Assembly (NCBI RefSeq): GCF_024599795.1
Contig: NZ_CP102246.1
Span: 2,542,001-2,606,000 of the forward strand
DNA from: Enterobacter cloacae complex sp. R_G8
GTDB lineage: Bacteria; Pseudomonadota; Gammaproteobacteria; Enterobacterales; Enterobacteriaceae
Length of the DNA stretch: 64,000 nucleotides
Reading direction: 5' to 3'
A model generated the notes under the pieces. That model did not search any database. It was not told the origin of the DNA and saw nothing but the letters and a program-made list of their open reading frames with translations. Made by a program: the position numbers and the translations under genes. Shown here in pieces: positions 46,134 to 54,605 of the stretch (within the stretch, counting starts at the first letter, position 1; each line of letters begins with the position of its first letter).

Positions 46134-47225
46134 TCAGGCCAGCCAGGGCTCGCCCAGGGTCAACATCAGACGGTTGGCCCAGGCGAAGAATGCCGCCGAT
46201 TGAACCAGATCGAGTTGCGACAGCGTATCCAGCCCTTCCTTTTCCAGCGACGCCAGATGATGCGGCGTGGCGGCTGGCGGCGTGACTGACAGCGCTGCCG
46301 CAAAATTGATTTCCGCCTGCCAGCGCGCAGACTGCCCCTCACTCAGGGATTGGCCTGGACGAACCGCCAGAAGCGCCTCTACCGCCGGATCATCCTTAGA
46401 CAGCTGGCTGGCTTTCCGCGCATGGACAGATGCGCAGTAGATGCAGCCGTTAATTTTACTGGTCACCGTGGCGGCCAGCTCGCGCTCGGCACGTGGTAAA
46501 CCGCCCGGGGTGTAAAAAATCCCTTTATCCGTTAACGTACGTTGCTCAAGCACCGGCAGGTTGCGTCCCAGCAGGCGGAAATAGTCCGATTCGGTATGAC
46601 CAAATTTCGTTAAAATGGCGACCTCATCGTCACGAAACTCCGCCAGCGGTTTGGCGGCGATCCACGGTTCCCAGCCCAGCTCCTGTTGGGTGAAGACGAC
46701 AGGGGCGGTTTTACCCGTGGCCGTTTTTGTGCGGGTGTGCCAGATGCCCGCAGCCACCGGGGTATCGCTGGAGGCGACCGGTTTATCGTTCAGCAAACGC
46801 AGCCCGACAATGAGCCGGCTCTGGAAGCTGACAAAAGCGATCAGCTGCGCCAGCGTGACAATGCCTTCTTTGCTCCATCCCGCCTGCGTAAGGGGCTGTA
46901 ATGCGCCAGGTGAGGCTTCGACCGGTGAGAACGTCAGTAGCCGCGCGAAATTCAGCGCTGGGGTCAGGCGTTCAGAGGTCGGATCCGCCAGGCCAAATCC
47001 GGCATAGTGTGCGGCTAATGCCTCTGCGTTGTGCCATCTGGCGACTTTTGCCGCCACGGCAAAACGCTCCTCCAGCGTAAAATCACTCTCCTGCTGACTA
47101 AACAGAACCTCGTAGCTGCCCTGGGCGTGACGCGTCGCGGCGTCGCGAATGGCACGCGCCTCTGCAAGGGGGGAGCCGGGTTTAATCTCCGCCAGCTCGG
47201 CGAGAATGTCCTGACTTAATGACAT
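46134..47225 (-). CDS. Two-domain CMD / alkylhydroperoxidase-like protein (Avi_7170-Avi_7169 type fusion)
   Basis: 363 residues from the ATG at 47225 (GAGGAG upstream). Residues 1-175 resemble the CMD-domain family that accompanies KPN_01858-type monooxygenases. Residues 190-363 are an AhpD-like domain with the CxxC redox pair and following His in GCIYCASVHARKAS (Cys261, Cys264, His268). In many genomes the two halves are encoded as separate neighbouring genes, so this looks like a fusion. It is the last gene of the transporter/monooxygenase operon, ten bases after the LLM gene. It probably reduces a peroxide or oxidised product made during substrate breakdown. Confidence 0.78.
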   Translation of the reverse strand: MSLSQDILAELAEIKPGSPLAEARAIRDAATRHAQGSYEVLFSQQESDFTLEERFAVAAKVARWHNAEALAAHYAGFGLADPTSERLTPALNFARLLTFSPVEASPGALQPLTQAGWSKEGIVTLAQLIAFVSFQSRLIVGLRLLNDKPVASSDTPVAAGIWHTRTKTATGKTAPVVFTQQELGWEPWIAAKPLAEFRDDEVAILTKFGHTESDYFRLLGRNLPVLEQRTLTDKGIFYTPGGLPRAERELAATVTSKINGCIYCASVHARKASQLSKDDPAVEALLAVRPGQSLSEGQSARWQAEINFAAALSVTPPAATPHHLASLEKEGLDTLSQLDLVQSAAFFAWANRLMLTLGEPWLA

Positions 47226-47235
47226 AGGTATCTCC

Positions 47236-48225
47236 TCAAAGAATGTGGGGGGCGATATGTTCTGCAATCAGTTCAATCGAGCGCAGGGTGTCGCGGTGAG
47301 AGGGCTCGACCGAATGCACCTGAAACGAGATGTCCGTGGCGCGCGTCAGAATGGAATCAGCCTTCAGCGAACGCATCACTGTCTCCGGTGAGCCAATATG
47401 GGCGTCAAACTGGCGACGATAATCAGTGACAGTGTCACCTGTTACAGTGTACCCGGCACGCTGATGCTGCTGCGCCTGCTTCGTTAAGCCCGGCGTGGCG
47501 ACTTTCAGGGCATATTCGTCGCTGTCGGCGACGAACGCGGTTCGGGAGGCCAGAATACGTGGCGCAATCCCCGCCGGAAGCGCATCAAGATAGGCATCGA
47601 CAATCGGGTTTTGGATCTCGTCGAGCGTCAAATCCGGTTGTCCTGCCGGACGCGGCTGAGTGCGGGAGAGCATCAGGCCATGTCCGGCCTGCGCGGCGCG
47701 AACGGCCCCCTCCACAGAGAAGGTGGCAATCCAGATACGCTGCGCCAGTTGCGGGGCCGGGGGATAAAGATGATTGTCAGGATGAACGAGCGAATCGCCG
47801 CGCCAGGCACTCTGGATCACGTGCAGATGGTCGGCAAACGCCGCGCCGCGCTCCTCAAACGTCAGGCCGAATGGCAGAAATGACGTTGGCGTACCGCCCG
47901 AACCGAAGCCAATCTCCAGGCGTCCGTTGGCCAGCAGATCCAGCACGGCTGCGTCTTCCGCCACGCGCAGCGGGTTTTCCATCGGCAGGGTGATGATGGC
48001 CGTGCCCAGGCGAATGGATTCGGTGTGCGCCGCCACGTGAGCCAGAAACAGCAGCGGCGACGGCAGACCGCCTTCCTGTTCATGGAAGTGATGCTGCGCA
48101 ATCCAGGCGCTGTCAAAACCGTAGCGCTCGGCGTGACGGATCTGTTCCGTTGCCAGACGATAGCGCTCCTTCGGGGTGGCATCATCAAGCAGACGGGTGA
48201 AAAATCCCAGGCGTTTTCGCGTCAT
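47236..48225 (-). CDS. FMN-dependent luciferase-like monooxygenase, KPN_01858 family
   Basis: A 329-residue LLM protein. It has LGFFTRLLDDATPKERYRLATEQIRHAERYGFDSAWIAQHHFHEQEGGLPSPLLFLAHVA, SIRLGTAIITLPMENPLRVAEDAAVLDLLANGRLEIGFGSGGT (flavin phosphate and barrel core) and TFSVEGAVRAAQAGHGLMLSRTQ. The start codon overlaps the upstream ATPase stop (ATGA), with GGAGGAG before it. It is in an operon with an oligopeptide-type ABC importer and a CMD protein, a combination that defines this family. The natural substrate has, as far as I know, not been established. Confidence 0.86.
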   Translation of the reverse strand: MTRKRLGFFTRLLDDATPKERYRLATEQIRHAERYGFDSAWIAQHHFHEQEGGLPSPLLFLAHVAAHTESIRLGTAIITLPMENPLRVAEDAAVLDLLANGRLEIGFGSGGTPTSFLPFGLTFEERGAAFADHLHVIQSAWRGDSLVHPDNHLYPPAPQLAQRIWIATFSVEGAVRAAQAGHGLMLSRTQPRPAGQPDLTLDEIQNPIVDAYLDALPAGIAPRILASRTAFVADSDEYALKVATPGLTKQAQQHQRAGYTVTGDTVTDYRRQFDAHIGSPETVMRSLKADSILTRATDISFQVHSVEPSHRDTLRSIELIAEHIAPHIL

Positions 48226-49829
48226 GCGAACTCCTCCGTAACGGGTGAAAAATGGGGGATAGCGTCAATCAGTTCACGCGTATAGCTGTTCTGCGGCGAG
48301 GCGAATAAGCGCTCCACATCACCCTGTTCCACAACCTGGCCGCTGCGCAGCACCGTGACGCTGTGGGCGATGCGGCGTACTGTCGCCAGGTCGTGTGTGA
48401 TAAAGAGGTAGGTCAGCCCCAGCTGCTGTTGCAGTTGCTGCAGAAGTGCCAGAATTTGCGCCTGCACGGTAACGTCCAGCGCGGAGGTGGCTTCATCCAG
48501 AACCAGAATGGTGGGTTGCAGGATCAGCGCCCGGGCAATCGCCACGCGCTGGCGTTGCCCGCCAGAGAGCTCCCGGGCGGTTCGGGTTAATATCTCCACG
48601 GGCAGCGCCACCCGCTGCGCCACCGTCTCAACCCGGTCTTTACGCTCTGCTTTGCTGATGCGGGCGAAGTTTTTCAGCGGCTCTTCAACGATCTCAAATA
48701 GCGTCTGGCGCGGGTCGAGAGAGGCAAACGGGTTCTGGTAAACAAACTGGATTTTCTGGCGCAGCTGGCGGCGCGCCTCGCGGCTGAGCGTGGTGGCGTC
48801 AATGTCATCAATGATCACCCGGCCGCTGTCGGCCTGCTCAAACCCGAGCAAAATACGGGCGAGGGTGGTTTTCCCTGACCCCGACTCGCCCACCAGCGCA
48901 TGCGTGCTACCGCGCCTGACGGTAAAGCTCACCTGATCCAGCGCCTGCAATTGTTGGCCCTTGCCCAGGGAAAACTGCTTGCTGATAGCCTGTGCACGAA
49001 TGGCGGGCGAGGCCAGCGGGCGGCCAGAAACAGGGGCAATGGTTAACCGTTGTCCATGAAGATCGCTCAATAACTGGCGGGTATAGGCATGCTGTGGCGC
49101 ACGAACGACGTCAGCGGTGGCGCCGTGCTCCTGAACTTCGCCGTGGCGAAACACCAGCAGCCTGTCGGCGCGCTCTGCGGCCAGCGCCAGGTTGTGGGTC
49201 ACAAACAGCACGGCGGTGCCCGATTCCCGGCGCAGGCGATCCAGCAGATCAAGAATGCGCTTTTGCACCGTCACATCCAGCGCGCTGGTCGGCTCGTCGG
49301 CAATGATCACGTCCGGTCGCAGGGCAATGGCGATGGCAATCAGCACGCGCTGTTTCATGCCGCCGGAGAGCTGATGAGGATACTGTTTCATGCGCTGTTC
49401 GGGGTGGCTCAACCCCACTTTAGTCAGCAGGGCGAGCACCTGTTCATCACGATGTGCATGGGTCACTTTTTGGTGTAGTTCAATTATTTCACCCACCTGC
49501 GTACCGATGGTTTTCACCGGGTTGAGGGAATTACCCGGATCCTGCGGGACGAGGCTAATCCGCGCGCCACGAAGGGTATCGAGACGTTTAGCTGACCACT
49601 GGCTTATCTCCTCACCGTTGAGGATGATTTTGCCCGCATCACGCCGGGCGTTGTCGGCCAGCAATCCCATGATGGCCTGTGCAATGCTCGTTTTACCGGA
49701 TCCTGACTCGCCCACAAACGCCAGCATTTCCCCCCGCTTGAGGGTAAAGCTGACGTTATGCACCACCTCTTGCCACTGGCGCGCGGTGCGGTAGCTAATC
49801 GTCAAATTTTCCACTGAGAGAACAGTCAT
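48222..49829 (-). CDS. Dipeptide/oligopeptide-type ABC transporter, double ATP-binding protein
   Basis: 535 residues with two complete ABC domains in tandem (a DppD-DppF-like fusion). The first has GESGSGKTS, LSGGMKQR and [12 protein letters not shown]. The second has GESGSGKTT, LSGGQRQR and ILVLDEATSALD. Switch histidines lie in FVTHNLALA and FITHDLATV. The fusion replaces the two separate ATPase genes of dpp/opp systems. It overlaps the permease gene by four bases and the LLM gene by four, so the whole unit is translationally coupled. Confidence 0.92.
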   Translation of the reverse strand: MTVLSVENLTISYRTARQWQEVVHNVSFTLKRGEMLAFVGESGSGKTSIAQAIMGLLADNARRDAGKIILNGEEISQWSAKRLDTLRGARISLVPQDPGNSLNPVKTIGTQVGEIIELHQKVTHAHRDEQVLALLTKVGLSHPEQRMKQYPHQLSGGMKQRVLIAIAIALRPDVIIADEPTSALDVTVQKRILDLLDRLRRESGTAVLFVTHNLALAAERADRLLVFRHGEVQEHGATADVVRAPQHAYTRQLLSDLHGQRLTIAPVSGRPLASPAIRAQAISKQFSLGKGQQLQALDQVSFTVRRGSTHALVGESGSGKTTLARILLGFEQADSGRVIIDDIDATTLSREARRQLRQKIQFVYQNPFASLDPRQTLFEIVEEPLKNFARISKAERKDRVETVAQRVALPVEILTRTARELSGGQRQRVAIARALILQPTILVLDEATSALDVTVQAQILALLQQLQQQLGLTYLFITHDLATVRRIAHSVTVLRSGQVVEQGDVERLFASPQNSYTRELIDAIPHFSPVTEEFA

Positions 49830-50677
49830 GAGCGACCTCCGCTAAACTGCTGGCTGATACGGTTGGTGGCCAGCACCACGGCGATGACCACCACGCCGGG
49901 GAAGGTGGTTAACCACCAGGCGGTTGAGAGATAGTTACGGCCTTCGGCAATCAGTAAACCCCATTCCGGAATGGGGGGCGGAGTGCCATAACCGAGGAAG
50001 CTCAGCGTGGACAGCGCCAGGATAGCCTGACCAAACTGCAGCGTGGCGAACGCCAGAACGGCGGTCAGGGAGTTCGGCAGAATGTGACGCCACAGTACGG
50101 TCCAAAAGGTACCGCCGCTGCCATACGCGGCTTCAATGTAATCCGTATGGCGGATCCGCACCACTTCCCCCCGCGCCAGACGCGCGAAGCTGGCGACCGA
50201 GGCGACACCAACAGCAATGGCGGCGTTGACGGTGCCAAACCCGAGCAGAATGATTACCGTCAGAGAGAGCAGCAGGGAGGGAATCGACAGCAACACATCG
50301 ACAAAACGCATCAGCAGGGACTCGACGCGCCCGGCAAACGCGCCGGCAATCACCCCCAGCCCGGTCCCCACCAGCAGCCCCAGGGTGACAGCCGCCAGCG
50401 CCGCGCTCAGGGAGTGAGACGCGCCGTACACAATGCGGGTGTAGACATCACGACCCAGTTGATCGGTCCCCAGCCAGTGTCCTGCCTGCGGTGCCAGACG
50501 TTGTGCCCCCGCGATGCCCTCAATCGGGTTATAGTGCGTAAACAGGCCGGGTGCCACGGCGGCTAACGCCGCGACAACGATTGTTGCCCACGCCAGCCAT
50601 AACCCCGGTTGCCACTGCAGCCCCTGCCATGTCGGGACGCGTTTTCGCGCCGCGGCGGCGTAATCGACCAGACTCAT
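49826..50677 (-). CDS. Dipeptide-type ABC transporter permease (DppC-like)
   Basis: 283 residues, about six membrane helices. WLGTDQLGRDVYTRIVYGASHSLSAALAAVTLGLLVGTGLGVIAG is the DppC/OppC core, and EAAYGSGGTFWTVLWRHILPNSL is the EAA loop that docks on the ATPase. A cytoplasmic N-terminal tail of about 25 residues precedes the first helix. It overlaps both neighbouring genes by four bases. Confidence 0.9.
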   Translation of the reverse strand: MSLVDYAAAARKRVPTWQGLQWQPGLWLAWATIVVAALAAVAPGLFTHYNPIEGIAGAQRLAPQAGHWLGTDQLGRDVYTRIVYGASHSLSAALAAVTLGLLVGTGLGVIAGAFAGRVESLLMRFVDVLLSIPSLLLSLTVIILLGFGTVNAAIAVGVASVASFARLARGEVVRIRHTDYIEAAYGSGGTFWTVLWRHILPNSLTAVLAFATLQFGQAILALSTLSFLGYGTPPPIPEWGLLIAEGRNYLSTAWWLTTFPGVVVIAVVLATNRISQQFSGGRS

Positions 50678-51618
50678 GATGCACCTCCGGTAACAGTTTG
50701 CAGACGGGGATCGAACAGCGGCATCAGCAGATCCACCAGCAGATTGATCAGCACAAACCCGAGGGCGGATATCATCACCACCGCCTGCAGAACGGCGATA
50801 TCCTGGTTATTTACCGCCTGCTGGGTCAGTTGACCCAGACCACTGCGGCCAAAAACGGTTTCGGTGATCAGCGCCCCGGCAATCAGTTCACCCAGCAGCA
50901 ATCCGGCGATATTCAGTACCGGTAGCAGGGCGTTGCCGGTGACGTGCCGCCACAGCACGGCGGTTTCACTTAACCCTTTGGCCCGGGCAACGGCCACAAA
51001 CGGCTGCGCGGCCACCTGATCCAGGCTGCGCATAAGAATTTGCGCCAGCGGGGCAGAGATCGGGATGGCGACGGTGACGATCGGCAAAATCAGCCCCTGC
51101 AGCGGCGTCGGGTTAATCACCGGGATCAGCCGCAATTGAAAAGAAAAGAGCTGGATGAGGGCAATCCCCAGCCAGAACGTTGGTAAGGAGATAAACAGGA
51201 CCGGCAGGGACTGGATGAAATTGCTCAGCCAGCGCAGACCCGGCAGGCGTGAGGCAAAAGCCAGCGCAAACGCCAGCAGCACGGCCAGCGCAAAGGCGGG
51301 CAGGGCGAGGCTCAGCGTGTCCGGCAGGTTGCTGGCAATCAACTCACTCACCGGGACTCCGGCCTGGAGTGAATAACCAAAGTCCCCCCGCAGCATCGCC
51401 AGCAGCGTGTGGCCATATTGCTGCCACAGCGGACTATCGGCACCATACGCCACGCGCATCTCCTCGATTTGCGCCGGGCTGAGTCCCAGATCCGGGTTCT
51501 GAAATTTAATCAGCACCGCGTCACCCGGCAGCACCTGGAGCAACACGAACGAGAGGGTAAAGGCAGCCCACAATACCAGCAGGCCGTGCCCAAGACGTTG
51601 AAGAAGTGCGTGGCGCAT
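50674..51618 (-). CDS. Dipeptide-type ABC transporter permease (DppB-like)
   Basis: 314 residues from the ATG at 51618 (GAGGAG upstream; the frame is open further but overlaps the binding protein gene). It begins LLQRLGHGLLVLWAAFTLSFVLLQVLPGDAV, the DppB/OppB opening, and has the EAA-type loop FVAVARAKGLSETAVLWRHVTGNALLPVLNI and the late ETVFGRSGLGQLTQQAVNNQD. It forms the channel with the DppC-like subunit. Ten bases separate it from the binding protein stop. Confidence 0.9.
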   Translation of the reverse strand: MRHALLQRLGHGLLVLWAAFTLSFVLLQVLPGDAVLIKFQNPDLGLSPAQIEEMRVAYGADSPLWQQYGHTLLAMLRGDFGYSLQAGVPVSELIASNLPDTLSLALPAFALAVLLAFALAFASRLPGLRWLSNFIQSLPVLFISLPTFWLGIALIQLFSFQLRLIPVINPTPLQGLILPIVTVAIPISAPLAQILMRSLDQVAAQPFVAVARAKGLSETAVLWRHVTGNALLPVLNIAGLLLGELIAGALITETVFGRSGLGQLTQQAVNNQDIAVLQAVVMISALGFVLINLLVDLLMPLFDPRLQTVTGGAS

Positions 51619-51628
51619 CGTCAGCTCC

Positions 51629-53248
51629 TCAGTGTTTCTCAATCCACGCGCCGTAGAACGACGGGCGGCCAACCGCTTCAAAATTCACACCTTTTAACCA
51701 CGGCGCACCGGCAAAGACCTGCGGCTCCTCGAAAATCGGAATGACGTAGGCGTTGTCCAGAAGATAACGCTGGGCGTCTCCCGTCAGCTGCAGGCGTTTT
51801 TGTGGATCGACCTCAGCCGAAATATTTGCCAGCAACGCATTCAGCTTGTCGTCACGGAAGTTTTTGACCTTGTCGCTGGAGCCACCTTTTTGCAGCAGTG
51901 CGTCACGGTTGGCGGGGTAAAACATGCTCTTCACCACATCCGGATCCGCGCGTCCTACTTCCGATACGGTGAGCGGCGTTTTGAGCGGGTCGAGGTTATC
52001 CAGGGTTCGGCTTCCGGCGTCACCGGCTTTGACGTTCAGCGCCACGCCCACCTGCCGCCACTGCTGGGCAACCAGCTGGAGCACTTCTTTGTTTTGCGGT
52101 TGTGGGAGTGATTCGTAAACGGTGAGCGCCAGACGCTGGCCGTCTTTTGCCCGGATCCCGTCGCTGCCGGTTTTCCAGCCCGCGTCGTCCAGCAGGGCGT
52201 TGGCTTTCGCCGGATCAAACGTCAGCCTGTCACTGAGATCGACAAAACCAGCGGCAGAACCGGCGATAACCGATTTTGCCTGCGGATAATGAGACGAGAA
52301 GAGGGTATCGACCACCTGTTTCGCGTTGGTGGCGTGCAGCAGCGCCTGGCGCACGCGGATATCGGCAACCAGCGGATTGTCCGGGCGGAAGCTGATGCTG
52401 TCATTGACCCCACGCGTAGGCGCCGCGTATATGTGATAACCCTGATCGGTGGCCTGTTTTTCGTCATACGCCTGCACCTGACGGATAAAGTCGGCCTGGC
52501 CCGCCAGCAGAGCGCCGACGCGCACGCTGTCCTCCTGGGTGACGATAAACTTGATGCCGTCGAGATTCGCTGGCCCCTGTTGCGCCAGGCTTTTCGGCCC
52601 CCACTGGTAGTCTTTGCGCGCCTCCAGCGTGACTTCTCGCCCGAGCTTTTCGTCTTTCACGACAAACGGCCCGGAGCCAATGATATGGCGGGCATCACCC
52701 AGGGCTTCGAAGTTACGCTTAAGCGTGCTCAGAGATACCAGCCCGGAGCCAATGGTGGCCGTCCCTTGCAGAAAGCCGGGTGACGGTTTTTTGAAGTAAA
52801 ACTTCACCGTCAGCGGATCAACCACTTCACTGCGATCGTAGTTATTGATCACCTCCGAAACCGGTAAGCGCTGCGCCTTATTGCCCAGACCGTAAGTATC
52901 GAAGTTTTTAGCAACCGCACTGGCGTCCAGCGGTGTGCCGTCAGAGAAGGTGATCCCGGGACGGATTTTGAAGGTGTATTCGGTATTATCCGCATTGGTG
53001 GTCCAGCTTTCAGCCACCCAGGGTTCAACCTGCAGCGTCTTCGGGTTTTGCCAGGTCAGTTTGTCGGTAATTTGATTCAGAATGCCGCCGTTGGGATAAA
53101 ACCCTCCGGCTGGCGGATAGAGGTTAGTGTGGGCCTGTTGTTCCAGATAGATCAGCGTCCCCCCCTTAACAGGAGACTCTGCAGACCAGGCTGCGGTGGA
53201 GGCCAGAATCAACGCCGTCAGCAGCGGCAGGCGAAAAGGGGTTTGCAT
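51629..53248 (-). CDS. Oligopeptide-type ABC binding protein, KPN_01854 family
   Basis: 539 residues from the ATG at 53248 with AAGGAA upstream. A signal peptide ends around STAAWSA (about residue 22). A family 5 solute-binding fold follows (PVKGGTLIYLEQQAHTNLYPPAGGFYPNGGILNQITDKLTW, then VEPWVAESWTTNADNTEYTFKIRPGITFSDGTPLDASAVAKNFDTYGLG). It is the receptor of the operon and its first gene. The message leader can form a hairpin that covers the ribosome site (see the separate entry). The frame stays open upstream to 53353 but only with a TTG and no site. Confidence 0.88.
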   Translation of the reverse strand: MQTPFRLPLLTALILASTAAWSAESPVKGGTLIYLEQQAHTNLYPPAGGFYPNGGILNQITDKLTWQNPKTLQVEPWVAESWTTNADNTEYTFKIRPGITFSDGTPLDASAVAKNFDTYGLGNKAQRLPVSEVINNYDRSEVVDPLTVKFYFKKPSPGFLQGTATIGSGLVSLSTLKRNFEALGDARHIIGSGPFVVKDEKLGREVTLEARKDYQWGPKSLAQQGPANLDGIKFIVTQEDSVRVGALLAGQADFIRQVQAYDEKQATDQGYHIYAAPTRGVNDSISFRPDNPLVADIRVRQALLHATNAKQVVDTLFSSHYPQAKSVIAGSAAGFVDLSDRLTFDPAKANALLDDAGWKTGSDGIRAKDGQRLALTVYESLPQPQNKEVLQLVAQQWRQVGVALNVKAGDAGSRTLDNLDPLKTPLTVSEVGRADPDVVKSMFYPANRDALLQKGGSSDKVKNFRDDKLNALLANISAEVDPQKRLQLTGDAQRYLLDNAYVIPIFEEPQVFAGAPWLKGVNFEAVGRPSFYGAWIEKH

Positions 53249-53252
53249 GGTG

Positions 53253-53326
53253 AATTCCTTTGTTATCTTCTTGTTAGCGTCGGATTCATCATCGGGCGCA
53301 CAGGAAAACAAGGGAACAAAGGAATT
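53253..53326 (-). promoter_or_regulatory. Long 5'-UTR hairpin covering the binding-protein ribosome site
   Basis: On the minus strand AATTCCTTTGTT (53326-53315) is the exact complement of AACAAAGGAATT (53264-53253), which contains the AAGGAA ribosome site of the binding protein. A second helix CTTGTT/AACAAG (53312-53307 with 53275-53270) continues it after a small internal loop, leaving a 31-base loop. Eighteen pairs in all; it should occlude ribosome entry unless opened. Confidence 0.68.
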
Positions 53327-53351
53327 AAGATAAGGATTGCCGGAAAGTGGC

Positions 53352-53385
53352 AATAATAAAACCGCCCCATAAACGGAGCGGTTAG
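53352..53385 (-). terminator. Terminator of adhP
   Basis: On the minus strand AACCGCTCCG..TGGGGCGGTT (one mismatch) followed by TTATTATT, just after the adhP stop. Confidence 0.82.
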
Positions 53386-53398
53386 CGGGAACGGACCG

Positions 53399-54409
53399 TT
53401 ACGAGCGTAAATCAATCACCATACGGCCGCGGATCTGGCCCTGTTCCATCTCTTTGAAGATGGCATTGATATCTTCCAGCGGGCGCATCGTCACTTTTGG
53501 CACCACTTTGCCTTCGGCTGCAAACTGGAACGCTTCCTGCAGATCCTGACGGGTCCCAACCAGCGAACCGACCACCTGGATACCGTCCAGCACCAGACGG
53601 GGGATATCCAGACTCATGGCTTCCGGCGGCAGGCCAACGGCCACCACGCGGCCACCGGCACGCACCGCGTCCACCGCCGAATTAAATGCTGCTTTCGCGA
53701 CCGCCGTTACCACGGCCGCGTGTGCACCGCCGGTTTTTTCCTGCACGATTTTAGCGGCATCTTCGCTGCGGGAGTTGATGGTTAAGTCTGCCCCCATGCT
53801 TGCAGCCAGTTTCAGCTGTTCGTCGTTAACGTCAAGGGCGATGACTTTGGCGTTAAAGACGTTTTTGGCGTACTGCAGCGCGAGGTTGCCTAGCCCGCCC
53901 AGACCGTAAATCGCAATCCACTGGCCCGGCTTGATATGGGAGACTTTCACCGCTTTGTAAGTGGTGACACCGGCGCAGGTGATGCTGCTGGCCGCAGCCG
54001 AATCCAGACCGTCCGGCACTTTCACCGCGTAATCCGCGGTGACGATGCACTCTTCCGCCATGCCGCCGTCAACGGAATAGCCGGCGTTTTTCACATCACG
54101 GCACAGGGTTTCGTTGCCGGTATTACAGTATTCACAGTGGCCGCAGCCCTCAAAGAACCACGCGACGCTTGCGCGGTCGCCTACTTTCAGTGACGTCACG
54201 CCAGGCCCAACTTCTTTCACGATCCCAATCCCTTCATGGCCCAGGATCACACCGGTTTTATCACCGAAATCGCCATTTTTGACATGGAGGTCGGTATGGC
54301 AAACGCCACAGCACTCCATTTTAAGCAGGGCTTCGCCGTGCTTCAGTGGGCGTAGGGTTTTTTCGGTAACATTGACCTGATGATCCTGTGTAACAACAGC
54401 AGCCTTCAT
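53399..54409 (-). CDS. adhP: Alcohol dehydrogenase, propanol-preferring AdhP
   Basis: A 336-residue zinc medium-chain dehydrogenase. Catalytic zinc ligands: Cys in [11 protein letters not shown] and His in LGHEGIGIV. Structural zinc: the four cysteines of [15 protein letters not shown]. The NAD-binding fold begins [16 protein letters not shown]. It interconverts ethanol and acetaldehyde with NAD+. The sequence and the position beside maeA match E. coli adhP. The ATG at 54409 is preceded by AAGGAG. It ends with its own terminator before the ABC operon. Confidence 0.94.
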   Translation of the reverse strand: MKAAVVTQDHQVNVTEKTLRPLKHGEALLKMECCGVCHTDLHVKNGDFGDKTGVILGHEGIGIVKEVGPGVTSLKVGDRASVAWFFEGCGHCEYCNTGNETLCRDVKNAGYSVDGGMAEECIVTADYAVKVPDGLDSAAASSITCAGVTTYKAVKVSHIKPGQWIAIYGLGGLGNLALQYAKNVFNAKVIALDVNDEQLKLAASMGADLTINSRSEDAAKIVQEKTGGAHAAVVTAVAKAAFNSAVDAVRAGGRVVAVGLPPEAMSLDIPRLVLDGIQVVGSLVGTRQDLQEAFQFAAEGKVVPKVTMRPLEDINAIFKEMEQGQIRGRMVIDLRS

Positions 54410-54576
54410 AGGTTTCTCCTTGTTTTTGATGGGTATGTGTATCGCAGGGGAATACTACTTAAGGATTAATAGTTTAGAGGAGTTATGCAAGGCGGCGGCA
54501 ACATAATGTCACCAATTGATGCGATTTCAGATTAAGAATACAGCGATCCTCTAATAATTAGGGGGGGAATTGACTG

Positions 54577-54599
54577 GCCCGGCGAGGTCTTCGCCGGGC
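54577..54599 (-). terminator. Hairpin after the ABC-F gene
   Basis: GCCCGGCGA/TCGCCGGGC perfect nine-base stem directly after the ABC-F stop on the minus strand; no clear T-run, so termination strength is uncertain. Confidence 0.6.
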
Positions 54600-54605
54600 A
54601 CAGAC

